Shown: positions 35,046-45,070 of the stretch, in pieces | Layout: each line of letters starts with the position of its first letter | Numbering within the stretch: position 1 is the first letter of the stretch | NCBI GenBank assembly: GCA_029821875.1 | Contig: JALGXW010000005.1 | Coordinates: 1 to 64,000, forward strand | From: Candidatus Hebobacterum abditum | GTDB taxonomy: Bacteria > Armatimonadota > Hebobacteria > Hebobacterales > Hebobacteraceae | Direction of reading: 5' to 3' | DNA: 64,000 bases | Notes under the pieces: generated by a model | Seen by the model: only the letters and a program-made list of their open reading frames with translations | What the model was told of the DNA's origin: nothing | Databases searched by the model: none | Translations under genes and position numbers: made by a program

Positions 35046-37229
35046 ATGCCAGTTGACGAAGACAATTCGCGACTTCCCGTTCCCAGCCAGGGCCTGCCGC
35101 CGGTCGCAGTCGGCGGCGCAGGCCCGACTATCGCCACGCTTGAGGCATTTGAGACGCCGGCCCCGGGCCTGCGCGAGTATGTCAACATCTTCCGGCGCCG
35201 TCGAGCGGCGATCCTCATATCCCTGGGGGCGATCTTCGGCCTCAGCATCCTCATCACTCTACTCACCCCGAAGACGTACGAGGCCAGGGCGACCCTCCTC
35301 ATCAGCGAGGCACACGCGGGCACCTCTCCGTCATCCGAGAACGGCGTGCCAGCGAGCATGGCGGCGATGGGATCGCCCAACCTCGATACTCACGTGCAGC
35401 TGGTGCTGGGGGCGCTCACTGCAGAAGAGACCGCGAAGTGGCTGCGGGAGAACGGCGGACCAGTGTTGAGCCCGGCCGTGCTTCGCAAGAGCGTGGTTGC
35501 CAAGGCCGTGCGCGATACGCAGCTCGTTCGGATTAGCGCACGCGCGCGGACCACCGACGACGCGCAGAAGATCGCCAACGCGACGGCGACGACGTACGTG
35601 AGGATGAACCGGCAGCGCGCGCGGGGGTCGTCGGAGAGCACGGGACGCTATCTGACCGAGCAGTTGGAGATCGCCAAGGGCAATCTGACGCGGGCCGAGA
35701 GCGAACTGCAAGCCTACAAGGAATCCACCGGAACCGTTGCGTCGGATGCCGCCGCGAGCGAACTGCTGGCCCGAGCCGCCTCCCTGAGAGCGGACGTTGG
35801 CAAGACCGGCGCGGACCTCGGTCAGTCTCAGGCGCGCGTGAGCAGAATCCGCGACCAGCTCGCGAAGCAGAACATGAGCATAAGGTCCGGACAGGTTCGC
35901 GACAACGCGGTGATCCAACAGCTCCGCGCCAAGCTGGCCGAGTTGGAGGGACAGCGATTGGCCGCGCAAGCGCGGTACACCGCGGAGTACCGCGGCCCCC
36001 TCAACCAGATAGACGAGCAGATCCGTCTCGTCCAAGAGCAGCTTGATGAGGAGATACGGCGCATCGTAGGCGGCGGAACCGGCGATCTGGAGCTGCAGCA
36101 GTCGCTGACGGGCCAACTCATACAAGGCGAGGTAGAGGTGGCCGCCCTGAGGGCGAGACACCAGCAGCTCCGGGGAGACCTGGCGCGCGCCAACCGGGAA
36201 CTGGGCAAGATCCCGGCTCGGCAGGTGACACTCGCGGGGCTCCAGCGACAGGTCGATGTCGCGCAGAAGATCTACTCAGACCTGCTGCAGCGCAGTCAGC
36301 AGATCGAAGTGGGCCGCGTCATGGCTCTCGGCAATGCTGATATCGTCGAGCCGGCCACGATGCCCAGGCTGCCTGTGAAGCCCAATGTCCCGCTCAACCT
36401 CGTGCTGGGAATTCTGCTCGGCCTCGGCGTCGGCGTGGGCGTTGCCCTGGTCCAGGACCAGCTGGATGACACAGTGAGGGATCAGTCGGAGGCCGCTCGG
36501 CTCGCAGATGCGCCTGTTCTGGGCGCGATCCCAGCCTTCGAGCGCGAGACGGCACGGCCGGCTCTCACCTCCGGCGGGCCGCAGGCGGTCGCGGTTGAGG
36601 CCTATCGTGCGCTCCGCTACTGCCTGGACTTCGTGACTCAGGGCGAGCGGGGGCGCGTCATACTGGTGACTAGCCCCGGGCAGTTCGAGGGCAAGTCCAC
36701 GACGGTGCTCAACCTGGCGCGGGCAGTCTCGCTCACAGGGCGCCGCGTGATTCTTGTCGATACCGACCTGCGGCGCTCGGGCCTGGGTCGCATGGTCGGA
36801 GCCAAGGGAGAGAAGGGCGTTACCGATGTTCTGATGGGACAGGCAAGCCTGCAGGAGGCTCTGCAGCGCTGCCGGGAGCCCGGCCTGAGGTTCCTGGGAT
36901 CGGGGAAGCAGGTTCCCCACCCGACCGAGTTGCTGGACTCCGCGGCGATGCGGGATCTGGTCGCCGGTCTGCGCGAGGAGGCGGACCTGATCATCTTCGA
37001 TAGTCCGCCGGTGTTGGCAGTGGCCGATAGCCTCGTGTTGGCCAGCTTGAGTGACGCGGTGCTGATGGTTTGCGTGGCGGGACAGTCACACCGATACGAT
37101 CTTCAGCTAGCTCGAGGCCTGCTCTCACGCGTGGGCGAGAGGGTCTCGGGCGTGGTTCTCAACAAGCTCGGCGAGAAAGCCGGCTACGGCTACGGAGACC
37201 GTCAGCACTACTACGGGAAGTACGAGTAG
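35046..37229 (+). CDS. Wzc-like polysaccharide co-polymerase/tyrosine autokinase
   Basis: 727 residues. A Wzz domain with the first membrane helix near 58-76 is followed by long periplasmic coiled coils (about 190-430), a Pro-rich segment and a second helix near 455-475. The cytoplasmic BY-kinase domain has TSPGQFEGKSTT (Walker A), ILVDTDLRR (Walker A') and LIIFDSPPVL (Walker B). The C-terminal tail ends with six Tyr in about 15 residues (YGYGDRQHYYGKYE), the expected autophosphorylation cluster. It would control chain length and export with the upstream Wza-like protein. No cognate phosphatase gene is visible in the cluster. Confidence 0.92.
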   Translation: MPVDEDNSRLPVPSQGLPPVAVGGAGPTIATLEAFETPAPGLREYVNIFRRRRAAILISLGAIFGLSILITLLTPKTYEARATLLISEAHAGTSPSSENGVPASMAAMGSPNLDTHVQLVLGALTAEETAKWLRENGGPVLSPAVLRKSVVAKAVRDTQLVRISARARTTDDAQKIANATATTYVRMNRQRARGSSESTGRYLTEQLEIAKGNLTRAESELQAYKESTGTVASDAAASELLARAASLRADVGKTGADLGQSQARVSRIRDQLAKQNMSIRSGQVRDNAVIQQLRAKLAELEGQRLAAQARYTAEYRGPLNQIDEQIRLVQEQLDEEIRRIVGGGTGDLELQQSLTGQLIQGEVEVAALRARHQQLRGDLARANRELGKIPARQVTLAGLQRQVDVAQKIYSDLLQRSQQIEVGRVMALGNADIVEPATMPRLPVKPNVPLNLVLGILLGLGVGVGVALVQDQLDDTVRDQSEAARLADAPVLGAIPAFERETARPALTSGGPQAVAVEAYRALRYCLDFVTQGERGRVILVTSPGQFEGKSTTVLNLARAVSLTGRRVILVDTDLRRSGLGRMVGAKGEKGVTDVLMGQASLQEALQRCREPGLRFLGSGKQVPHPTELLDSAAMRDLVAGLREEADLIIFDSPPVLAVADSLVLASLSDAVLMVCVAGQSHRYDLQLARGLLSRVGERVSGVVLNKLGEKAGYGYGDRQHYYGKYE

Positions 37230-37297
37230 GCGGGAACGGGCGAGGAGGTTCCCGCGGGCAACAACTGGGCGGGGGTAACGAAGGGAAGCGGTCCTAG

Positions 37298-39292
37298 ATG
37301 AGTGTCAGGTTGTTTACAGGGGCGTGGCGTGCCGGGGAGACGCGGAGCGTCGACTTGGTGGTGAGGGCATCGCGCGCGGCTTGGGGCGCGGTGCGGTGGG
37401 CCTCTCAGACGCGGGCCAAGGATCTGGGGAAGCTCGCCATTGACGTCGTTCTGATGCTGGGCGCCGCGGTGTGGGCCTGGTTCAGCGCGTTCGGGCAAGT
37501 GCCCGACCCAGGGAGTCCCCTGCCTTTCGTGGCGGTAGCTGCGTGTGCCCGCCTCCCAGTGTACCTCGGCCTCAGGATCTATCGCATGCCATGGCGGAAG
37601 GTGTCGCGGCACGATGTGCTCTGGCTGACAGCAAGCGCGGCAGCGGGGCCGCCGGCCATGGCGCTTCTCCTGTACATCCTGCCGGACCCGTTCACGCTCA
37701 GGGCGCTCGCCCGTCCCTACCTGGTTCTGGTGACGGAGCCGGCGCTCTATCTCATCCTCCTGGGCAGCGTGCGCATCGCTGCGCGCACGATTGCCAACAG
37801 CCACCGCCAGGCCGAGGGCGGCCGCCGCACCCTCGTCGTGGGCACGGGGGACGCCGCCAGATCGCTCGTCTGGCAGATTCAAGAATCCGTGACCGACTAT
37901 CGGGTTTTGGGCTTCGTCGACGACGATCCGAAGAAACAGGATCAGCGGATACTCGGCGTGCCCGTGCTCGGCGCCCTCGACGACATCCCCCGGGTCGTCG
38001 ACAGGATCGGGGCCCGGCAGATCGTTGTGGCGATCCCCTCCCTGACTCCCGAGAGGATGCGTCAGGTTCTCCTCATCTGTGAGAGGACAGGCGTGCCGGT
38101 GCGGATTCTCCCGCCGTTGAGGGAGTTGATGGAGCGCAGCGTGGGTGTTTCGGCACTGCGGGAGGTCCACATGGAGGACCTCCTTCCCAGGTCGGAGGTC
38201 AGGCTGGATCGGGAGGCCGTTTCGAGCTACCTGAGCGGGCGGACGGTGCTCGTCACCGGCGGCGGGGGATCGATCGGCCGCGAGCTGTGTCGCCAGCTCT
38301 TGAAGGTGGGTGTCTCTCGGCTGCTGGCTCTCGGCCGGGGGGAGAACAGCGTCTACGAAGCGATGCAGGAGCTGTCAGAGTCGGCCGACGGCTGCGAACT
38401 CGTTCCGGTGATCTGTGACATCCAGGACCGGCGGGCGCTCGCGCGTGTGTTCGAGCTCTACAGCCCCGACGTCGTGTTCCACGCCGCCGCGCACAAACAC
38501 GTTCCGCTGATGGAGCAGTACCCGATGGAGGCCGTGAGGAACAACGTCATCGGGACCCTGAACGTCGTCCAGCTCTCCGTCGATCACTTCGTGAGCAGAT
38601 TCGTCCTCGTCTCCACCGACAAAGCGGTCGAGCCGAGGAGCGTGATGGGCTCGACCAAGCGCGTCGCTGAGATGATCGTGAAGGGATACGCGGAGGCCAA
38701 GAACGCTGACATGGTCAGCGTGCGATTCGGCAACGTCCTGGGGAGCCGCGGCAGCGTCATCCCGATCATGACCCGCCAGATCCGGAACGGCCAGCCCGTG
38801 ACCGTGACGGATCCCGACATGGTGCGCTATTTCATGACGATCCCCGAGGCCGCGCAGCTCATACTGCAGGCCGGCGCGATGGGTGGGCGGGGTGAGGTCT
38901 TCCTCCTCGACATGGGGTATCCCGTGAGGATCATGGATCTGGCCCAGGACTTGATTCGGCTGTCGGGGCTGGTCCCCAACCAGGACGTGCCAATCCATGT
39001 CACCGGACGGCGGCCCGGCGAGAAGCTGAGAGAGGACCTCCTGAGCAAGATGGAGACCGCCGGCGCGCGCCGGGAGGGACAGTTCTACGTCGTGCCGCCG
39101 GAGCCCGTGGCGCTCGAAGCCCTGCTCGGCCGGATCAACGCTCTTCGGGCGGCAGCTACGGAGGGCGATGGCGCTCAAATCGTGCGCATACTGCAGAGCG
39201 TCATCCCGGCCTTCCAGCCCGACGCCAGGCACTTGGCCTCAGGAGCACTCCATGGCGGGACCGCCCCTTCCGCGATGGGCCCCCCACAGTGA
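37298..39292 (+). CDS. Membrane nucleotide-sugar 4,6-dehydratase (FlaA1/CapD/PglF-like)
   Basis: 664 residues. Membrane helices fill about 45-170, then a first Rossmann domain with TLVVGTGDAARSL near 178 and a second with VLVTGGGGSIGREL near 312. VMGSTKRVAE near 448 gives the Met/Lys catalytic pair typical of UDP-GlcNAc 4,6-dehydratases. Such enzymes make 4-keto-6-deoxy sugars that a DegT aminotransferase, encoded at 45071-46243, can aminate. AAGGGAAG precedes the ATG. The stop overlaps the next gene's GTG. Confidence 0.92.
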   Translation: MSVRLFTGAWRAGETRSVDLVVRASRAAWGAVRWASQTRAKDLGKLAIDVVLMLGAAVWAWFSAFGQVPDPGSPLPFVAVAACARLPVYLGLRIYRMPWRKVSRHDVLWLTASAAAGPPAMALLLYILPDPFTLRALARPYLVLVTEPALYLILLGSVRIAARTIANSHRQAEGGRRTLVVGTGDAARSLVWQIQESVTDYRVLGFVDDDPKKQDQRILGVPVLGALDDIPRVVDRIGARQIVVAIPSLTPERMRQVLLICERTGVPVRILPPLRELMERSVGVSALREVHMEDLLPRSEVRLDREAVSSYLSGRTVLVTGGGGSIGRELCRQLLKVGVSRLLALGRGENSVYEAMQELSESADGCELVPVICDIQDRRALARVFELYSPDVVFHAAAHKHVPLMEQYPMEAVRNNVIGTLNVVQLSVDHFVSRFVLVSTDKAVEPRSVMGSTKRVAEMIVKGYAEAKNADMVSVRFGNVLGSRGSVIPIMTRQIRNGQPVTVTDPDMVRYFMTIPEAAQLILQAGAMGGRGEVFLLDMGYPVRIMDLAQDLIRLSGLVPNQDVPIHVTGRRPGEKLREDLLSKMETAGARREGQFYVVPPEPVALEALLGRINALRAAATEGDGAQIVRILQSVIPAFQPDARHLASGALHGGTAPSAMGPPQ

Positions 39293-40677
39293 GCACGCAC
39301 ATTCCTGTGGAGCGTCCGGCATTGGGGGTGGCTGAAGCGGTCCGGGAGTCCGGCGACGCGCGCCCCTTGTCGATGCGGTCGAACTTCGTCTGGACGCTCG
39401 TTGGCAGTGGCGTCTACGGCGCCAGCCAATGGGGCATGCTCATCGTCCTGGCCAAGCTCGGCAGCGCGGAGATGGTTGGGCGATTCGCCCTCGCGCTCGC
39501 GGTCTGTGCTCCCGTCATCATGTTCACGAACCTGCAGCTCAGGAACGTCGAGGCCACCGACGCGAGAAACGAGTACCGGTTCGGGGACTACCTCAGCCTT
39601 CGCCTCCTGGGTAGCGGCCTTGCGCTTGCCGTCATCGCGGCAATAGCATTCGCGGCCGGGTACCGGATGGAGGTCATGCTCGTTGTGTTCGCGGTCGCGC
39701 TGGCCAAGGCCGTGGAGAGCATCAGCGATGTGATCTACGGTCGACTGCAGAAGTCCGAGCGCCTCGACCGCGTGGCGCGGTCTATGATGTTGAGAGGTCC
39801 GGGAGCGCTGGCGGCCCTGGCGGCGATGATTGTGTGGACCCACAACGTGGCCCTTGCCGCCGTCGGGATACTGCTCGCGTGGGTGGTGGTGTTGCTGGTC
39901 TACGACCTCCCGAACGTGCGCCGAGTCGCTGCAGCCGAGTCGGCCGAGAGTGGCCGAGGCGGCGAGGCGGGAGCTTCGCCCCGCCCATCGGTGATCCGCC
40001 GGCTGGCCTGGCTATCGCTCCCACTCGGAGTCGTCGGCCTGCTTGACTCCCTGAATGTCAACGTTCCGAGATACGTCATCGAACGCAGCCTCGGCGAGGC
40101 GGCACTGGGGCACTTTGCGGCCATGGCTTACGTTATGGTCGCGGGGAACATGGTGGTGGCTGCACTGGCGCACTCAGCGGCCCCCCGCCTCTCGCGCTGC
40201 TATGTGACGGACATCGCCGCCTTCAAGCGTCTTGTCTGGAAGCTCGTCCAGTTCGGCGCGATGCTCGGGATGGCGATGGTTGTGGTTGCCGTGGCCTTCG
40301 GTCGCCCACTGCTCACGGTGCTCTACACGCCTGAGTACGCCGCCCACGCGCACGTGTTCTCGTGGCTGATGGTGGCGGCCGGCCTGGGATACGTTGCTCG
40401 CTTCCTCGTCTGGTCCATGACGGCCGCGCGTTGCTTCAAGGCACAGGCGCCGCTGTACGTGGTTGCGCTGCTGACCCTCGGCGGCCTCTGCTTCTGGCTC
40501 ATCCCGGTCCACGGTCTGCTCGGGGCCGCCTGGGCCATCTGCATGGGGATGACAGTACTGCTCATCGGGTCGATGCTTGTGAACGTGTATGCTGTCAGGG
40601 CGCAGGCGCGCGCTCTCCGAGAGCAGGAGGCACGCGAGCACACAACACCCGGAGTATCTGAGACCGATGTCCGCTGA
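39289..40677 (+). CDS. Oligosaccharide flippase (Wzx-like, MATE/MOP superfamily)
   Basis: 462 residues with 12-14 hydrophobic helices and loop SGVYGASQWGMLI near residue 37. It would move undecaprenyl-linked repeat units across the inner membrane. It starts with GTG in GTGA overlap with the dehydratase stop, so the genes are translationally coupled. Assigned by fold, length and position before the polymerase; no specific catalytic motif exists for this family. Confidence 0.85.
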   Translation: MSTHIPVERPALGVAEAVRESGDARPLSMRSNFVWTLVGSGVYGASQWGMLIVLAKLGSAEMVGRFALALAVCAPVIMFTNLQLRNVEATDARNEYRFGDYLSLRLLGSGLALAVIAAIAFAAGYRMEVMLVVFAVALAKAVESISDVIYGRLQKSERLDRVARSMMLRGPGALAALAAMIVWTHNVALAAVGILLAWVVVLLVYDLPNVRRVAAAESAESGRGGEAGASPRPSVIRRLAWLSLPLGVVGLLDSLNVNVPRYVIERSLGEAALGHFAAMAYVMVAGNMVVAALAHSAAPRLSRCYVTDIAAFKRLVWKLVQFGAMLGMAMVVVAVAFGRPLLTVLYTPEYAAHAHVFSWLMVAAGLGYVARFLVWSMTAARCFKAQAPLYVVALLTLGGLCFWLIPVHGLLGAAWAICMGMTVLLIGSMLVNVYAVRAQARALREQEAREHTTPGVSETDVR

Positions 40678-41890
40678 AACGCTGTCGGCCTGGCAGACGC
40701 CTTCCCCGGCCGCGGCGCGGCCGGCGGCGCGCCTTCGCTCGCCCGTTCTGGCGCTCGTGCTGTTGCTCGGCTTCGCCCTTCCCGTGATGCGCCTTCTCGC
40801 CTTCTCGGGAGGCCGAGTAAACGCCTGTGCGGCCGACGTGCTTCTGATTCCGGTCCTGATTGCACTTCGAGGCCAGTGGCTCAGGAGCGGGGGTCTCGGG
40901 GCCTGGGTCCTGGCGCTCTGGCTGGTCAACTTGGTCTCGTGGGGCCTCTCCATATCCGTACTCTCTTCCCAAACCTTCCTGCGAGAGTCCCTCAAGCTGA
41001 TCACTTGTTATCTCTACGCGCTGGCGGGGTTCGGCATTGGACGCGACTCTCGGACCGAGAGCGCCCTCGTCAAAGGACTCGTCCTCTCAGCCCTCCTGAT
41101 GGCGGCCATCGGCATATCTGCTTTCTTCACGCGGGTGCCGCGGTCGTTTATCGTCGACGCGCGCGTCGCCGGGACGCTCGGCGATCCGAACGCGTTCGGC
41201 ATCTTCCTCGCCATGGTCCTGCCGCTGGCCGCGTCGCTTCGTGTCGCCTGGCTGGCGATACCTCTGTTCATTGGCGCCGGCGTCGTCTCATTCTCCCGAA
41301 CGGGACTTACGGCGATCATCTCTTCGCTGGGCCTGAGCTTGCTCAACCTGGGGCTGCGGCGGTACCTCATGGTGGCGATAGCCTGCGCCGTCGTCTTCGT
41401 CGGCGTCTACGGTGCCGCCAGCCAGACCACTGTGGGCAAGCGGATAGCCAACTACGAGGGCTCGCTGGAGGGGCGGAAGGAGCTCTGGTCGCTGGCGGCG
41501 GAGACGGTGGCGACACACCCTCTGCTGGGAGTTGGCAAGGGCAACTGGCGGTTCGCGTCAGGTCGCCGGACTCTCCCACATAACACCTTCCTGTCCGTGA
41601 TGGTGGATGGCGGGCTGATAGGGTTCGCCGTTTTCATCATTCCCCTTCTCGTATGGCTGGCACGCGGGGTCCGGCGGACGGTTACTCGCCCCTGGACAAT
41701 CGCAGTTCTGATCGGATTGGTGGGCGGCCTTGCGGTCAGCCTGGACAACTTCCGCCTCTTCTGGGTCGCCGTTGGTGTGCTTGTGGCGCAGCTTATGATC
41801 GGCGCCGCTGAGCCGCGAACGAGGCCCGCGCTCGTTCCGGCTGCCCAGCGCGCCGGCCATCCATACGCGCCACAAGACAGGCAGGAGTGA
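40667..41890 (+). CDS. O-antigen polymerase/ligase-like membrane protein (Wzy/WaaL)
   Basis: About 407 residues and 10-12 membrane helices. A large outside loop near residue 265-310 ends with LLGVGKGNWRF and TLPHNTFL, the H-N pattern of O-antigen ligase/polymerase proteins. It probably polymerises the lipid-linked repeat units outside the inner membrane. The ATG at 40667 overlaps the flippase stop by 11 bases. Wzy and WaaL share this family, so polymerase is chosen from locus context. Confidence 0.85.
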   Translation: MSAETLSAWQTPSPAAARPAARLRSPVLALVLLLGFALPVMRLLAFSGGRVNACAADVLLIPVLIALRGQWLRSGGLGAWVLALWLVNLVSWGLSISVLSSQTFLRESLKLITCYLYALAGFGIGRDSRTESALVKGLVLSALLMAAIGISAFFTRVPRSFIVDARVAGTLGDPNAFGIFLAMVLPLAASLRVAWLAIPLFIGAGVVSFSRTGLTAIISSLGLSLLNLGLRRYLMVAIACAVVFVGVYGAASQTTVGKRIANYEGSLEGRKELWSLAAETVATHPLLGVGKGNWRFASGRRTLPHNTFLSVMVDGGLIGFAVFIIPLLVWLARGVRRTVTRPWTIAVLIGLVGGLAVSLDNFRLFWVAVGVLVAQLMIGAAEPRTRPALVPAAQRAGHPYAPQDRQE

Positions 41891-41895
41891 CTGGC

Positions 41896-43830
41896 GTGGC
41901 GGTTCGTGCGATATCGTCAGCGAAGGTCTCGGCATCGGCGGTGCGACCGCACGTCGTGCACGTTGTCACGGCCGCAATCACGACGCGGCTGATGCGTGGC
42001 CAGCTCCGCTATCTGCGGGAAGCTGGCTTTGAAGTGACGTTGGTGTCCTCGCCGGGAGCGGATCTCGACCGCGTCGCAGCAGAAGAGGGCGTCGCCAAGG
42101 CCGCCGTGCCCATGGAGCGCGAGATAGCGTTTCTCCAGGACCTGCGAAGTCTTTGGTCTCTGTGGCGGCTGATGCGGCGGCTCCGACCTACCGTGGTCAA
42201 TGTCGGCACCGCCAAGGCAGGCCTGCTGGCCGGGATGGCGGCCCGCCTTGCGCGCGTCCCGTGTCGCGTCTACACGCTGCACGGGCTGCGTTTGGAGACC
42301 ACTCGAGGGCTCAAGAGGTCGGTTCTGGCCTCCGCCGAGCGCATGGCCTGCCGCTGTGCGCAGCACGTGCTCTGTGTGAGCCCAAGTGTCCGGAGTCGGG
42401 CCGTCGAACTGGCTCTGGTCGGCCGGGATCGCTGCAGCTTTCTCGGCGCAGGGAGCTTCAACGGTGTCGATGTGGAGCGGTTCGCACCAACTCCGGACCG
42501 GCAGGCGCAGGCGGCCGCCTTGCGGCGCCAGCTGAAGATCCCCGCAGACGCGCCGGTGATCGGATTTGTCGGCCGCTTCACCCGGGACAAGGGTCTGCCG
42601 GAGCTGGTCGCAGCCTTCCGGGCCGTGCGAGACAGACTCCCCCACGTGCGGCTCCTGCTACTGGGGCGCTTTGAGTCCGGAGATCCGGTCCCGCGCGGCG
42701 TTTGCACCTTCATCGAGACCGACCCGGCAGTCGTCCACGTGGGCTTCGTGGCCGATCCGTCGCTCCACTACCAGGTGATGGATGTGCTGGCGCTGCCAAC
42801 CTACAGGGAAGGGCTCCCGACGGTGGTGCTGGAGGCGGCCGCGGCGGAGAAGCCGGTTGTGTCGACACATGCCACGGGTGCGAGAGACGCAGTCATCGAC
42901 GGCGTCACAGGCATGTTGGTGCCCATTGGCGACTCGACAGCGCTGGGTGAAGCGCTGCTGGCCGTTCTAGAGGACCGGTCGCTGGCCGAAGGGCTGGGGA
43001 GAGCTGGTCGGCGCAGAGTGGAACAGGAGTACATGCCAGAACAGGTGTGCGGCGAGCTCGCCAAGCTGTATCGGCGTCTGCTCAGCCGAACGGGCGTGGC
43101 GGAGACCGGACGGGAGGAGGGGACGTGCGAGGCGTCCTGGCAGGTGGGCCATCGGAATAGCGCCCTCGCTCTCAAGCGGACGTTTGACGTGTGTGCGGCC
43201 CTCATCGGCCTGGCGGTGGCTGGGCCGTTGATGGCGGCGGCCGCCGCTGCCATCTGGCTGACCATGGGGGCGCCGGTTCTGTTCTGCCAGCGACGAGCCG
43301 GGCGCTACGGGCGGGCCTTCCGTCTGCTGAAATTCCGGACTATGACCGACGCTCGAGATACTGACGGCCAACTGCTGCCGGACACGGCGCGCCTCAACCG
43401 TATGGGGCATCTCCTCCGGCGGTTCAGCGTGGACGAGCTGCCGCAGCTCTGGAACGTGCTGAAGGGAGACATGAGTTTCGTCGGCCCCCGGCCACTGCTC
43501 GCCGAGTACCTGCCTGGGTACACGGCGCGAGAGCACCTCCGGCATGCCGTCCGGCCGGGTCTCACTGGCTATTCCCAGATCAGCGGGCGCCATACGCTGC
43601 CGTTCAGCAAGCGCCTGGCGTTGGATGCGTGGTATGTCGAGAACTGGTCCATCGGTCTGGATCTCAAGATACTGATGCGGACGATTCCAAAGGTGCTGCG
43701 TCCGTCGGGCTCTGTCCTCTGCGAAGACTATCCGGCGATCGACGACCGCGGGTTCTGGCGCTATCTGCACGACCGCCCGAGAGACTGCGGCTGCTCAGTC
43801 GACCCAGCACGGGGGCAAGGGGCGGGCTGA
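41896..43830 (+). CDS. Fusion of GT4 glycosyltransferase and monotopic phosphoglycosyltransferase
   Basis: 644 residues from the GTG at 41896, which has AGGAG 8 bases upstream; a GTG at 41887 would overlap the previous stop. Residues about 15-385 are a GT-B glycosyltransferase (VHVVTAAITTRL, then GRFTRDKGLPEL and PTYREGLPTVVLEA). Residues about 420-625 are a sugar-phosphate transferase with an N-terminal membrane anchor, RLLKFRTMTDAR and SVDELPQLWNVLKGDM, then VGPRPLL. The C-terminal half would load a sugar-1-phosphate onto undecaprenyl phosphate and the N-terminal half add the next sugar. The stop overlaps the next ATG (ATGA-type). Confidence 0.9.
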   Translation: MAVRAISSAKVSASAVRPHVVHVVTAAITTRLMRGQLRYLREAGFEVTLVSSPGADLDRVAAEEGVAKAAVPMEREIAFLQDLRSLWSLWRLMRRLRPTVVNVGTAKAGLLAGMAARLARVPCRVYTLHGLRLETTRGLKRSVLASAERMACRCAQHVLCVSPSVRSRAVELALVGRDRCSFLGAGSFNGVDVERFAPTPDRQAQAAALRRQLKIPADAPVIGFVGRFTRDKGLPELVAAFRAVRDRLPHVRLLLLGRFESGDPVPRGVCTFIETDPAVVHVGFVADPSLHYQVMDVLALPTYREGLPTVVLEAAAAEKPVVSTHATGARDAVIDGVTGMLVPIGDSTALGEALLAVLEDRSLAEGLGRAGRRRVEQEYMPEQVCGELAKLYRRLLSRTGVAETGREEGTCEASWQVGHRNSALALKRTFDVCAALIGLAVAGPLMAAAAAAIWLTMGAPVLFCQRRAGRYGRAFRLLKFRTMTDARDTDGQLLPDTARLNRMGHLLRRFSVDELPQLWNVLKGDMSFVGPRPLLAEYLPGYTAREHLRHAVRPGLTGYSQISGRHTLPFSKRLALDAWYVENWSIGLDLKILMRTIPKVLRPSGSVLCEDYPAIDDRGFWRYLHDRPRDCGCSVDPARGQGAG

Positions 43831-44948
43831 TGTCGCGGCTCAGAGACTGCGAGGTGCTGACCACGAGCGATGAGTCGCGATGGTCAGAAGTGCTCGACGA
43901 GATCGGCCGACACGATTTCTGCCACCTCCACTCCTATAGTCGGCTCGCCGAGCTGTCCGGCCACGGCCGGGCGCGCATGTTTGTGTATCGTTCGGGTGAG
44001 TATATGCTGGCCTTTCCGCTCCTTCTGCGAGACATCGATGTGACGACAGTTCCAGGGATCGGGAGGGCTCTCTGCGACGTGACTTCCGTATACGGCTATG
44101 CCGGGCCGCTGGCGAACAGGAGCGACGTCCCCGAAGACCTGAGCGCGCGCTTCATGGGGTCCATCGACGATTACTTCCGCGAGCATCGGGTTGTCTCGGC
44201 GCTGTCGAGAATGCATCCCCTGCTCGATCAGGGACCCATACTGGACCGGCTGGGCAAGGCCGTTCCGGTCGGTTGCACTCTCTCCGTCGACCTGCTGCTT
44301 CCCGAGGCACAGCAGCTCTCGGCGTATCGGAGGAATCACAGCCAAGATATAAGACGGCTGCGCGCCATGGGTGTAACGTGTGGGGAGGTCGGGCTGGAAG
44401 AGCTGGACGACTTCGTCGCGATGTACCACGAGAACATGGATAGGGTCAAGGCGGCGACGCGCTACTACTTCAGCCGCTCTTACTTCGAGCACCTGCTCGC
44501 CGACATGGGGGACGTGTCACACCTGTTCATGTGTCTCCATGACGGGAGGCCGATTGCAGGGAGCATTTTCACCCTCTGTCGGGGATTCGTGCAATGGCAC
44601 CTGTCGGGGTCGCGCACCGACTTCGACGGGCCGCCGCCCACCAAGCTCATCTTCGATGTCGCTCGGCGGTGGGCAAAGGAGCGGGAGGCGCACACGCTCC
44701 ATCTCGGCGGGGGCGTCGGCGGGAGCAGGGATTCCCTCTACCATTTCAAGCGCGGGTTCACGAGGCGCGAGCACGTCTATTCGATCTGGCGACATATCGC
44801 TGACCCAGACGTTTACGCCGAGCTCACTCGGGCCATGTCAGAGCTGTCCGGCGTCGAGCCGGATGACGGCTTCTTCCCCCTCTACCGGCATCCTATCTTC
44901 GAGGATGCCCTCGCCCGTAGAGACGAGGCCAACACGCCGCGAAGCTAG
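43830..44948 (+). CDS. FemAB/GNAT-like acyl- or aminoacyltransferase
   Basis: 372 residues with the twin acyltransferase fold of FemAB and BioF2-like proteins: FCHLHSYSRLAEL near 30, RNHSQDIRRLRAMG near 168, RPIAGSIFTLCRG near 235 and HLGGGVGGSRDSLYHFKRGF near 290. The last block is a signature of this group. In exopolysaccharide loci such proteins may acylate or aminoacylate an amino sugar, which would suit the aminotransferase downstream. The acceptor is unknown. The start overlaps the fusion gene stop. Confidence 0.75.
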   Translation: MSRLRDCEVLTTSDESRWSEVLDEIGRHDFCHLHSYSRLAELSGHGRARMFVYRSGEYMLAFPLLLRDIDVTTVPGIGRALCDVTSVYGYAGPLANRSDVPEDLSARFMGSIDDYFREHRVVSALSRMHPLLDQGPILDRLGKAVPVGCTLSVDLLLPEAQQLSAYRRNHSQDIRRLRAMGVTCGEVGLEELDDFVAMYHENMDRVKAATRYYFSRSYFEHLLADMGDVSHLFMCLHDGRPIAGSIFTLCRGFVQWHLSGSRTDFDGPPPTKLIFDVARRWAKEREAHTLHLGGGVGGSRDSLYHFKRGFTRREHVYSIWRHIADPDVYAELTRAMSELSGVEPDDGFFPLYRHPIFEDALARRDEANTPRS

Positions 44949-45070
44949 CTGCAGGCCTCACGGGAGGCAGCCGGAGTCGTGCAGAGAGGGGAGCCGATGG
45001 CGGATCCCTGGCAGCGACCCGCCTGCCACTCGCAGTGACTCGCGATGAGAACGTGCACACGGACCATAGC

